From Cherax quadricarinatus (taxonomy: Eukaryota; Arthropoda; Malacostraca; Decapoda; Parastacidae): a DNA stretch of 64,000 nucleotides. The position numbers and the translations under genes are program-made. Below, piece by piece: positions 17,279-30,075 of the stretch (position 1 is its first letter; each line of letters opens with the position of its first letter). The stretch is taken from positions 33,304,981 through 33,368,980 of the forward strand of contig NC_091325.1 in assembly GCF_038502225.1 (NCBI RefSeq), in the 5' to 3' direction. The notes beneath the pieces are model-generated. The model was not told where the DNA came from. It worked only from the letters and a program-made list of their open reading frames with translations, and searched no databases.

Positions 17279-18213
17279 ATTAATCAAGAAGATAGTTCCC
17301 GAACGCTTGAGAGACGTGGTAGGAGCTCAAGACCCAGGTTTACTGAAGCAGCAATTCGGTGGGACACCCTTACAAACTCCTCCAGCAGACCAGCTCCTCC
17401 CAAAGATCACAAACAGTTCCACTGGGACAAGCCGATCACGGAAAAAATCGCCAACACAATGCTCTCCAATGCTTCAGGAGAGGACAAAGCTCGTCTCCTG
17501 GCAGTGAAGGCACCACACTCAGGAGATTTCTTGTTAGCTGTTCGCACTTCCTCCCTGGGCACCATCGCGACCCACAGGCCATTCGGATTGGTGTTGCTTT
17601 TCGCCTGGTCGCCTCCATCCTCACCGAACATAGGTGTATTTGCAGCAGGGCGACAGCTAATCAGTTCAGACTTCATGGTCTCGTGTGTCACACAGCAGAA
17701 GGGAAGTATGAGGAGGTCAATGACATCATAAAGAGAAGCCTCGCCACAGCCCGTTGCCCAGCTCAACGGGAACCCCAAGTACAGAGGTCTGACGGAAGTC
17801 AAAAGCGTCCTGATGGAGCCACTATGCTACCCTCGATGGATGGAAAGCAGATTGCTTGGGGCTACACCTGTGCCGCCACAATCGCAGACACCTACTTGCC
17901 ATACTCCGTAGTGGAAGGGGGTGGAGCTGCCAGCCACAGGGAGACCCAGAAGATCCGCAAATATGATGACCTTTCCCCTAGTTATAACTTCATTCCAATA
18001 GGGTCGGAGACCCTTGGAGCATGAGGCAACTGTGCTCTAAAGTTCCTCAAAGAGCTGGGTGAGAAGCTCATCATAGAAACCAAGGACCACAGGGAGATCA
18101 GCTTCCTCTTTCAGAGACTCAGTGTTGCGATCCAGAGAGGAAATGCCTGCAGCATTCTGGGCATGCGGCTCACCGCAGGGGAGCTGGACGAAGTATTCGA
18201 GAGGTATCTCTGA
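17279..18213 (+). pseudogene. LINE C-terminal domain with CCHC knuckle and RPD motif
   Basis: A broken frame ends at TGA 18,211-18,213. In order it reads RIGVAFRLVASILTEH, a C-x-C...H-x4-C cluster (CIC...HGLVC), a short helix-like block (VNDIIKRSLATA), KRPDGATMLPSMDGKQIAWG, then IPIGSETLGA, FLFQRLSVAIQRGNA and the C-terminus. A CCHC cluster followed by RPD and a later acidic residue is the layout of the restriction-like endonuclease of R2/NeSL-type non-LTR elements. Here the expected acidic position after IAW reads G. A TGA at 18,022 and a frameshift around 17,560 break it. I recall the same C-terminal domain attached to RTs of the type at 23.6-24.9 and 38.7-39.3 kb, so these are probably one family. 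Confidence 0.6.
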
Positions 18214-18425
18214 GTTACCTATGTTGTTTTACTTTCTGTTGTAATTTTGTGAATGTTTGGCCAATGTATTTTGTCTTTAAATAAAACAATACTTGAAATA
18301 TAGGGGGTGGTAGGAGAAAATTCTTAAACAGCTTCAGGGAGAACCTTGAGTTTTCCCTGAAGTAAGTTTATTCTTTTCTCTGAGGATGAGGGTCCCCAGA
18401 ACAGTTCTAGAGGTGGTACCTCCGT
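18214..18425. other. 3' flank of the LINE fragment
   Basis: Holds an AATAAA at 18,280-18,285, about 70 bp after the stop, and no other gene. It may be the element's 3' UTR. Confidence 0.4.
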
Positions 18426-18437
18426 ATATTATATATA

Positions 18438-18534
<97 letters not shown>
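18426..18534. repeat. (AT)n microsatellite
   Basis: About 105 bp of AT dinucleotide with rare interruptions. Confidence 0.97.
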
Positions 18535-20053
<1,519 letters not shown>

Positions 20054-20063
20054 TTTCGTGTGT

Positions 20064-20135
20064 GGAACTATAAAAAACAAAACATCAACAGGAAGGCATA
20101 CGAAAGGGCAAGACTACACCTCACAATCACATCAC
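20064..20135. repeat. Left inverted terminal repeat of Penelope-like element
   Basis: GGAACTATAAAAAAC to CACCTCACAATCACATC. Its reverse complement recurs at 20,990-21,059 with moderate divergence. A second partial copy of the AAGACTACACCTCACA block follows at about 20,142-20,160. The pair brackets the GIY-YIG pseudogene. Confidence 0.75.
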
Positions 20136-20264
20136 CACAACAAGACTACACCTCACAGTCGCATCACAACACCCGACTCTGTAAAACACACCTGATTCTC
20201 TACCCAAGCATTAAGATTTTTTACTTGTCTAATGTATCATAAAATTCTTCCCAAATTTTATTAA

Positions 20265-20985
20265 TTATAAATGAACCAATTTATATAAACCAAAAGAAAC
20301 ATTCACATTATTTTCAAAACTGCTTTTTATGAAACATGATTTCATTACATTTCTGTCAACCATGGACTTGCTTGATATAACTTTCTCAACTTTTTGAAAA
20401 TCAATTGGATGGTTAAAATCTCTCACATGAATAAATAGAGCATTGGAATCTTGTCCAGTTCTAATGCTATATTTATGTTGTTTTAATCTTAGTTCGAGAT
20501 TTTTATCAGTTTGACCATAATAAACTTTAACGCAAATTTTACAAGGAATCTTATAGACACATCCATCAGCATTTTGAGGGGATTTTTTTTATCAAAAGTG
20601 TTTTTACTGTATCAAGATTCTTAAATACAACTTTAATATTAAAAGTCTTAAGAAGAGAAGGCATATCAACCAAGTTTTCATGGTAAGGGAGAACCAACAT
20701 ATTTTTAGTTGAATAAGGCTGGTTGTCCCTTTTTGGATTGTAAAAAGTATTTCTAGCAACTTTAAAAAAATTATCAAATATGTTTCTTGAGTATTTTAGA
20801 TCATTAGCTCTTTCATAAATTTTGGATATTTCTTAATCAATGAACTCTGGACTACAAATACGTAAAGCTCTCAAAAACATTGATGAGAAAACAGACAGTT
20901 TAACTTTATCTTGATGTGAAGAATAATAGTGTACATAGGAACAGTTATTTGTAGGTTTTTCTGTAAATTTTAAATTTGAAATCAT
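20265..20985 (-). pseudogene. Penelope-like element, C-terminal part with GIY-YIG nuclease
   Basis: Read on minus, this is the thumb/linker and endonuclease of a Penelope-like retroelement. The upstream block contains FLRALRICSPEFI, KIYERANDLKYS and NTFYNPKRDNQPYSTKN. After CVYKIPCKIC comes VKVYYGQTDKNLELRLKQH, the GIY-YIG signature, then SIRTGQDSNALFIHVRDFNH, ending at TAA (20,265-20,267). The copy is dead: an in-frame TAA follows FID (about 20,835) and a one-base shift lies in the A8 run at about 20,584. No RT palm motifs are present, so only the 3' part of the coding region is here. PLEs integrate by RT plus GIY-YIG nicking. Confidence 0.88.
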
Positions 20986-20989
20986 CTTG

Positions 20990-21059
20990 TTGTCACGTGA
21001 CTGTGAGGTGTAGTCTTGCCCATTTATATACCTTTCTGTTGATTTTTTTCTATAGTTCC
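20990..21059. repeat. Right inverted terminal repeat of Penelope-like element
   Basis: GTCACGTGACTGTGAGGTG to TCTATAGTTCC, the reverse complement of the left repeat at 20,064-20,135. It runs straight into the hammerhead-like motif. Confidence 0.75.
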
Positions 21060-21095
21060 TTGATAATGTGAGAAGTCACTAAAGCACTTGTAATT
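21056..21095 (+). ncRNA. Hammerhead-like motif, degraded, at Penelope end
   Basis: UUCC, then UUGAUAA, an extra U, GUGA/UCAC around a GAAG loop, then UAAA where GAAA is needed, then GCACUUG. The order of boxes fits a type I hammerhead, but G12 is changed to U and helix III (GCAC) no longer closes, so it should be inactive. It matches the better copy at 23,284-23,321. Confidence 0.5.
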
Positions 21096-21100
21096 TTGCT

Positions 21101-21270
<170 letters not shown>

Positions 21271-21654
21271 GTCGTGCCGAATATGTAAAACTGGTCAATT
21301 AGCAAGAACTCATTTAAAATTAAGTCACTTCTAAAATTTTCTTTTATACATTTAAAGATATATTTTTTTCATTAATGTTAATGTAAAAAATTATTTTGCA
21401 CCAAAAGAATCTTAGAAAACTTACCTAACCTTATTATAACAAGTGAAATTTATTTTAGCCTAATCCAGTTAAATATATTTTAAATACGTTTACAATAATT
21501 TAATACTAAACAAACACATTGAAATATATTTTTTTAGTTAGGTTCAGAAAGTTTTTGCGAAATTATTACATACACAAATTTTCGCTTGTCCTATATGGCA
21601 AGATGAGCGTTGCTATTTAAGCCAAGATCGCAAATTTTCCATATTCGGCACAAC
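21271..21654. mobile_element. MITE, 384 bp, inserted in (AT)n
   Basis: The ends are GTCGTGCCGAATATG and, reverse-complemented from the right, GTTGTGCCGAATATG: one mismatch over 15 bp. The inside is AT-rich, non-coding and has no transposase. The flanks are ATATAT on both sides, so a TA or longer AT duplication is possible but cannot be read in this context. I recall the same repeat as very abundant in crayfish genomes. The parent transposon family cannot be named from this copy. Confidence 0.8.
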
Positions 21655-21669
21655 ATATATATATTGTCT

Positions 21670-21750
21670 CTGCGTTCGCAGCAGGACTCGAACCTGCAAA
21701 CTCTGTATCAGAGTGCACAGTACTTTACCACTGAGCCACAACCCTGATAA
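21670..21750 (-). repeat. tRNA-derived sequence (SINE head or tRNA relic)
   Basis: On minus, GTGGCTCAGTGGT fits a Pol III A box and D arm, and GCAGGTTCGAGTCCTGC is a perfect T arm with B box. The anticodon arm has a five-base stem (ACTCT/AGAGT) with only a five-base loop, and the two acceptor strands do not pair, so this is not a working tRNA. Confidence 0.65.
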
Positions 21751-21799
21751 CTATACGCGCCTAGTCGTAGCTAGACGATGTGGCCCCATACCCCAGGGC

Positions 21800-21937
21800 A
21801 CCATCGTATGTCCTCGGATCACGGTTCAACACCTATCTCTGCTGGGTGCGTGATTCTTATAGGACTGTATGGTCCCATGGGTTAGAGCATCGTGGAATTT
21901 TCACGGGTTTGAATCCTCTGCTAGTCGCAGTGTTGAT
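21800..21937 (+). mobile_element. tRNA-derived SINE, copy 1
   Basis: Contains GGGTTAGAGCATCGTGG (A-box-like) and GGGTTTGAATCC (B box), then CTAGTCGCAGTGTTG. It shares its length with copy 2 but lacks a block of about 28 bp between A and B boxes. Confidence 0.7.
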
Positions 21938-22042
21938 ATTGACTGAATACCAGTTGTTCGTGGTTCCAGTACTATATATACTGCTCGTCGAGGCTAGTAC
22001 ACCAAACGGGGAGGAGGATGAAATTAGCTCTGAAGCATCCAC

Positions 22043-22217
22043 ACCATCATGTGTACTCGGATCACTGTACAACACCTAGCTTTGCTGGGTGCGTGATTCT
22101 TGTAGAATTGTATGGTCCCGTGGGTAAGAGCGTCGTGGAATTTTCACTCACCATGAGGCGGGCTAAAACAACACGGGTTCGAATCCTCAGCTAGTCGCAG
22201 TGTTGTTGTTGATATAT
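22043..22217 (+). mobile_element. tRNA-derived SINE, copy 2
   Basis: Same order as copy 1, with GGGTAAGAGCGTCGTGG, the extra TCACCATGAGGCGGGC block and GGGTTCGAATCC, ending in a GTT/GAT-rich tail before AT-rich sequence. The two copies stand head-to-tail about 240 bp apart. Confidence 0.7.
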
Positions 22218-23195
22218 ATACATTATATAAATATATATTCACAGATCAATTCCCATTTATCTTCAATCTTTATCGAATAATATAAATTAAAAGTACATGA
22301 AAATATTAGATTATTTATTACTGAACATTATTGTTAAGTCAAAATATTTATTATACATCATTTAACTTCACTTTACATCCCCAAGTTCTTTTAGGAATTA
22401 ATAATTCCCTAAGAATAATTTTCCCTTTTTATTTTATATAATTATGTATATCTTTCCCAGTATTTTCTCTTGCTTTTCTAAGCCAGACACGATCACTGGA
22501 AAAAGTTAACACTCTGTTGTGGTTCTCACGGTCGCTGAGCATTTCATGAGTCGAAAATTTCTTAGGAAGTCTGAGCTCTTCTTTCGAGGGATGAACTATT
22601 CCTGCGAGAGCCAGACAATGTAGCCAGGAAGAGTCGAAAAAATAAATGTGAAAACTCTACTCATAGTTTTGTTGTGAATCTTCAACAATGAATAGTGAGA
22701 CTGACTCTCTCATTTCTATTATAACAATGTGTGCAAATGTATTTTAAGAAGCCAAAAGCGTAGTAGGAAAAAAGAGTAGGAAATAGACTAACAGAATATC
22801 AACATTAATGCAGCAACGACGACAATGTTGCAGAATTAAGTCTGGGAAACACTACGATAACTGCATATTCTGTAATAAGTGTATTTCAACTTCTATGAGG
22901 TCAGTATAACATAATATGGTCATTAAGTGCCTACTAAGGCACAATAAACATGCCTTGTCTTTTAATAAAGTTCCTCGTCGTTCCTTAAAATGACTACGTA
23001 ATACAAATGATAAAACATACAAGTGCCATAATAATATTACATTAATAGTAATGCCAAGCAACCAGCTTGATATACTGGATAAACAGCACATATGATAAGC
23101 TTACAGATTTAGTTTTATTGCTTAATATTATGGTCTCATGTGTTAATGGAAACACATTCAAATATGTGGTTTGCACCCACCATTTAATTTCCAAA
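22218..23195. other. AT-rich sequence, no gene seen
   Basis: No motif-bearing frame, RNA gene or recognised repeat. Open stretches near 22,852-23,091 carry no known domain. Confidence 0.55.
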
Positions 23196-24950
<1,755 letters not shown>

Positions 24951-25889
24951 TGTTAGTTCCCATATATATTTTGCTTTTTTTCAAGCATTTTATACTTGTT
25001 CATATCTAACAACATATTTTAAACATCTCTCTGTGAAACTAAATATTAGTTTGAAAAAAAATTATTTAATGATTTAGCAAATTTATCAATTTGTCATGCT
25101 CCTAGAGGCCTATATGAGAGCAGAATTCATTTTAAACTTGACTGTAATCCTTGTTTTTTTTTTTAATTGTGTATATCAGTGCCTATCTTGAGATATACAC
25201 AAAAGCACCATTCAGATATCAGGATATTTAGAGTCAGTAACGAGGAAAAAAAAGAGTCGTGCTTAAGGTAGTAGTTCCCGCAAAAGAAGTCATGTAAGTC
25301 CCCTACAAAATAATGCTTGGACGTAAGTTAGGTCATGGACATCACGAATGGCAAGACTTGATGTGTCAGGACCTGCAACAGTATCTGAGCGCCTCAGGTG
25401 ACCAGTATAAGCGCACTACTCGCTGAAGTGATTTCTCATCGAATTTCAGTTATTGTCTTTTTATTTAGATTTTATTTTACAATTCATTCAACATCTACGT
25501 TCATTTAGAGATCCTTCCTCTATAATATTTCATTTGTTATGTTACCTATCTCTCTCCGTTTAATTATTTTACTAACTTATTCTCCTCTCCATAATTACCC
25601 TATATCCCTCTCATTTCCTCTATTATTTCACATCACTCTTTCTTATCTCACTTCACACTCCTCCATTATTCTACCCTTCTCTTTCTTATTCATTATCTTA
25701 CCTTTCTCTCTCTCTTTCTCTTGTACACAAGGTTTTACAAGGAGAGGTTAAGGTTCCAAACTATATTTACAAGCTAAGAGCTGTTACGTATATCAACTCA
25801 TTTTAGTCCTTTTATTGTTGAGAGACATGCAAATAGGGAACAGGATGAAGTTGGAACCGTCTGTGGGTCAGCGATTTCATTTGGTCAAA
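24951..25889. other. No gene seen; pyrimidine-rich patch
   Basis: 25,539-25,735 is rich in C and T on plus (CTCTCTCTCTCTTTCTC at its end). Nothing else is recognisable. Confidence 0.55.
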
Positions 25890-28060
25890 TGATTTTATTT
25901 CTTTGATGCCATTATGCCGAATGAACTTTTTCTGACTTGTGTCCTCCTATAAATAAACGATCTGAGAAGAAGTGATAATCTTGAGGAGGGCTCAGCCTGA
26001 GTATAGCCACTGTTTGCTGCCCATCTTATTGTACAGAAGTTCACTTCTCGCTGTTTGCGAAGTGGAGCTTGGTGTGGAACTTTCACAATATTGGCCTAGC
26101 ACGTAGCATTAAGGCCGCCCACATCCCTCCAGTGTTAAAGGCTCTGCTCTCATCAGATCTGGCCAGACTGGGTCCATGCAAGAGATGAGACTTTTTTCTC
26201 TGTTTTCTATTATAAGTTTTTTGGTTTCTTTGTTTGCAAGATTTACAACGTAGTTCTTCATGGTCAGTTTTGGGTCAAATTTCACACCAAGGATATCAAC
26301 TTCAGCATTACCATCATGGTGCCTAGAGTGCATCATCAACTGTACTTTTTCAGGAGCAAATGTGACCTGCGTTTGTTTTTCCCAGGTTGATATAACTAGT
26401 AGCTGGTGAGTGATGTATCATAGAACAGCTGGCATTTCTTCTCTTGTATAAGTAAATGTCGTAAATGTCAGAGTAGAGTTGTCTGCATAAGTATGAGAGT
26501 TTAGGTTGAGGTGAAAGTCATTGAATAGATATTCCATAATAATGGCCCAAGCACACTTCCCTGAGGAACACATGCACCAATAGAATATTTTGTTTACTAT
26601 GTCCCATATGAGAAGGCATAGCGCAGAGCCAGTGACTCCTACTGCTTGCAAATTCGCCAAGAATCCCTGGTGCCATACTCGGTCGAAAGCACCATTAATG
26701 TCCAGTGCTACTACACATCTATCCTTCGATTCATTCAGTGACTGGTGACACATACTGGAGAAGATTAACAGCAAATCAGAAGAAGAGTGACCTTTCCTGA
26801 GGCCATAATGACGGTCACAAAGAAACGAGTGGTAATCGAAAAACGCTCTCATCTGCTGTGAGATTATGGTTTCAAGAATCTTGCCAGTGACTGACAACAG
26901 ACACTGATGAGTAGTTATTGATTTTGGCTCTGCTTTTCTTTTACTGAACTGGGACTATATTTTCATCTTTCCACTGAGTAGGCAGTGGTGACAGATGCGA
27001 GTTAGGGTGACGGTAACAGGTCTCCACACCCACTCAGCAATCTTGGGCTCACCTTATCTGGGCCCACAGCCTTTTTCTTGGTCCAGCGATTAAAGATGAT
27101 TCACTTCATACTGCCTTATTGTAACCACTGACAGCTCTCACACAGTTCTTGCTACTAACAAAGGTGGTTAGTTACCTTTCTGGATCAGGAATTTGCATCT
27201 TAGCAGCAAAGTGTTTTGAAAAGAGGTCAGCTTTCTCCTGACTGCTAGAATAGATGATCCCATCCTGCTGATTTAGAGATGGAATAATTTCATCAACCGA
27301 ATATCCTTGTCAGTCCTTGACCAAGGATCACCAGATTTTGTAGCTCACTCTACATAATATCAACTTTCTCTTTTTGTCAGCCTCCCATCTTTGGATTTCT
27401 TCGATTTGTCAACGCTTGCCTGTGTAGGTTCCAGTTATTGATAGTAGTGTGCTCATAGACCTGTTCTTAGTCATGTACTTGACTGTGACAGTCTTTTGTC
27501 AACGAGAACCGAAGTGAGACTGATCTGAAAGTGTCGTCACATACTGGGGGTAAGGGGAGCATTTTTGTTGGATATAATGGACGTGTTTTTTTAAAGACAT
27601 TCACTTGATCATCAATATCACCCCTGATAAAAGTATTCCAACTGGAGGCGGCAAACTCAGGGCAAACAGCCACCCAGTTTCCTTTTTCCCACAGCCAGGA
27701 TGTGAGTGTATATTCTTCACCTCGTTCTAATAGAATCAACAGTTTCGTAAAGTCAGTCTTTTGGTCAGATGATCCAAAATAGCCAAGGTTTGAGAGAGGG
27801 GATACATATATGTGGGGATACATCCTGGTTTGAGAGAGAGGGATACATATATGTGTAGGGAAGCGAACAAACGTTTCTCATGTCAATCACTGCAAGAAGT
27901 TCATCAAAATATCTCTGTATAAGATGTTAGTTGAGGTTATCAACAATTATAATTTCTTGAAATTATGTTCAGTCATAAGAGAGTTCACATTTTTCATTAG
28001 GAAGTTGATGGTGTCTGCTTGTTGCTACTGACGCCCTTACATTGCACACGCTTCTACAAA
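25890..28060 (-). pseudogene. Jockey-like LINE, endonuclease C-terminus and RT, decayed
   Basis: Read on minus from the right. 27,823-27,467 encodes the end of an apurinic-type endonuclease (GYFGSSDQKTDF, in the place of the SDH block) and WLWEKGNW. A decayed linker follows (DGIIYSSSQEKADLFSKHF at about 27,250). 26,897-26,418 encodes RT: SVTGKILETIISQQM, RHYGLRKGHSSSDLL, VVALDINGAFDRVWHQG and HTYADNSTLTFT, where YADD has become YADN. 26,339-26,109 continues with LGVKFDPKLTMKNYV and 26,086-25,895 is the C-terminal end. The catalytic-site loss and internal stops make it a pseudogene. The ORF1 fragment at 49.8-50.6 kb is probably from the same family. Confidence 0.82.
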
Positions 28061-28092
28061 AGTAATAGTCGTCGTGGTTAGGGGAATCATCA

Positions 28093-28094
<2 letters not shown>

Positions 28095-28129
<35 letters not shown>
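28095..28129. repeat. (CT)n microsatellite
   Basis: About 34 bp of CT dinucleotide upstream of AT-rich sequence. Confidence 0.95.
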
Positions 28130-28131
<2 letters not shown>

Positions 28132-28494
28132 TTATCGTCGAAAAATACAAAAATAGTATCAATGTTTGTGGACTTTTCATATGAATTTTAAAAAATATAT
28201 AAATACTGAAAAATATAGAAAAATATGTAAAAACGTTATTTTAATGCATATTTCGACGATTCACACATTTTTTGACAAATCTCAATTTTAAGTTAAAATA
28301 TGCATATATGCTATATGAAAGATATAATATGATTTCGCTTATTTTTCCCATAAAAAACTTTTCACTATTCAATTTAAAATTATTATATATCTCTCGTGTT
28401 TCGTACTGTAGTCTTACCTGCACTACGTCCCATTCTATACATCAGGTGTTTCGACATTTTCTTTCACGTTATGTAAGTATTAGTATTAATTTAA
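28130..28494. other. AT-rich sequence, no gene seen
   Basis: Very AT-rich, no recognised motif. The open frames on both strands overlap and look random. Confidence 0.5.
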
Positions 28495-29536
28495 ACGCTC
28501 TGTTCCACAAGGCACAGTACTCGCCCCCATATTATTCCTTATCCTCATATCAGACATAAACAGAGATATACATCACAGCACCGTATCATCCTTTGCGGAT
28601 GATACTAGGATATGCATGAGGCTGTCATCTGCTGAGGACGCGGTTAACCTCCAAGAAGATATAAACAAAGTTTTCCAGTGGGCAACGGTAAACAATATGA
28701 TGTTCAATGAGGACAAATTCCAACTACTCCGTTATGGAAAACTGGAGGAGATAATAACTAGAACAGAGTATACTACTGACTCTGGCCATACAATAGAGAG
28801 GAAAAATAATGTAAGGGACCTGAGAGTAGTAATGTCTGAGGATCTCACTTTCAAGGATCACAACAGTGCCACGATCGCACGTGCAAAGAAAATGATAGGA
28901 TGGATAATGAGAAATTTCAAAACGAGAGATGCCAAGCCAATGATGGTTCTTTTCAAATCACTTGTTCTCTCTAGGCTGGAATACTGCTGTACATTAATTA
29001 ACATCTCCATTCAAAGCAGGTGAAATCGCATATCTAGAGAGTGTACAGAGATCCTTTACTGCACGTATAAGTTCTGTCAAGCACCTTAAGTACTGGGAAC
29101 GCTTGGAAGCACTTGACTTGTACTCGTTGGAACGCAGGAGGGAGAGATATATCATAATCTACACTTGGAAAATTCTGGAAGGAATGGTCCCAAATCTGCA
29201 CACAGAAATCACTCCATACGAAAGTAAAAGACTGGGCAGGCGATGCAAAATGCCCCCAATTAAAAGCATGGGCGCCATTGGTGCACTAAGAGAAAACACC
29301 ATAAGTGTCCGGGGCCCAAGACTGTTCAACAGCCTCCCATCAAGCATTAGGGGAATTGCCAATAAACCCCTGGCTGCCTTCAAGAGGGAGCTGGACAGAT
29401 ACCTAAAGTCAGTGCCGGATCAGCCGGGCTGTGGCTCGTACGTTGGACTGCGTGCGGCCAGCAGTAACAGCCTAGTTGATCAGGCCCTGATCCATCGGGA
29501 GGCCTGGTCATGGACCGGGCCGCGGGGGCGTTGATC
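28495..29536 (+). pseudogene. CR1/L2-like LINE, RT palm end to C-terminus
   Basis: Starts inside the RT with FHKAQYSPP-like sequence, then a frameshifted HPLRMIL block where SSFADDT would be read in another frame (about 28,590). The frame 28,616-29,023 has MRLSSAEDAVNLQEDINKVF, WATVNNMMFNEDKFQ and SRLEYC. 29,103-29,534 has LDLYSLERRRERY, SVRGPRLFNSLPSSIR and AAFKRELDRYL, and ends in PDQPGCGSYVGLRAASSN. The first frame ends at a stop where SQLWSP-type sequence is expected. 5'-truncated and broken. Confidence 0.82.
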
Positions 29537-29544
29537 CCCTGAAT

Positions 29545-29603
29545 AACCTCCAGGTAACCTCCAGGTAACCTCCAGGTAACCTCCAGGTAACCTCCAGGTA
29601 ACC
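29545..29603 (+). repeat. 11-bp tandem 3' tail of the LINE
   Basis: Five copies of AACCTCCAGGT directly after the C-terminal stop and CCTGAAT. Short tandem tails are usual at CR1/L2 3' ends. Confidence 0.9.
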
Positions 29604-29984
29604 AGCATTAAAACCTTGATTTTCAAGTGTCTTAAGTCAAATTATTCTGTCAGTAATTTAAGGTAACACAAATTTCCATTCACTATACAAGAAAAAAACT
29701 TAGAGTAAGTATGAATGTGTGAAAAAGATTTAGATATCTGGTTAGCTCAGCGGTTGCTAAAGTGATGCAGGAAATTTATAAGTAGTAATTGAAAGGAATC
29801 CCCTGTGTTTCATAAGCCAGCCTCCTCTGCCTATGCAAGAAAAGGGAATAGTTCGATGTGGCCTAAAAATTAATTTGTATCATAATAAAACGCATGTATG
29901 TGTGTGTATAAATGAACTTATAGACTTATCTCTTATACGTATGTACACTCTAACACGAACATATATTTGTCTTGTATACACTCA
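29604..29984. other. No gene seen
   Basis: AT-rich sequence between the 11-bp tail and a CR1 tail. A GT-rich patch at about 29,898 has no clear function. Confidence 0.5.
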
Positions 29985-30075
29985 CACCAATGAAGAGGCG
30001 GGGCCAGGAGCTATGACCCGACCCCTGCAACCACAACCAGGTGAGTACAATTAGGTGAGTATACACACACACACT
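29985..30075 (+). mobile_element. CR1 3'-tail fragment
   Basis: Carries the GAAGAGGCGGGGCCAGGAGC block, AGGTGAGTACAATTAGGTGA and a short (AC)n. It stands directly upstream of a longer CR1 copy, so tails and bodies are again arranged head-to-tail. Confidence 0.8.

Noticed and set aside
21415..21440. Telomere-like CCTAA units
   Set aside because: Only an isolated ACCTAACC, not a tandem run.
21670..21750. Functional tRNA gene on minus
   Set aside because: T arm is perfect but the anticodon loop has five bases and the acceptor strands do not pair.
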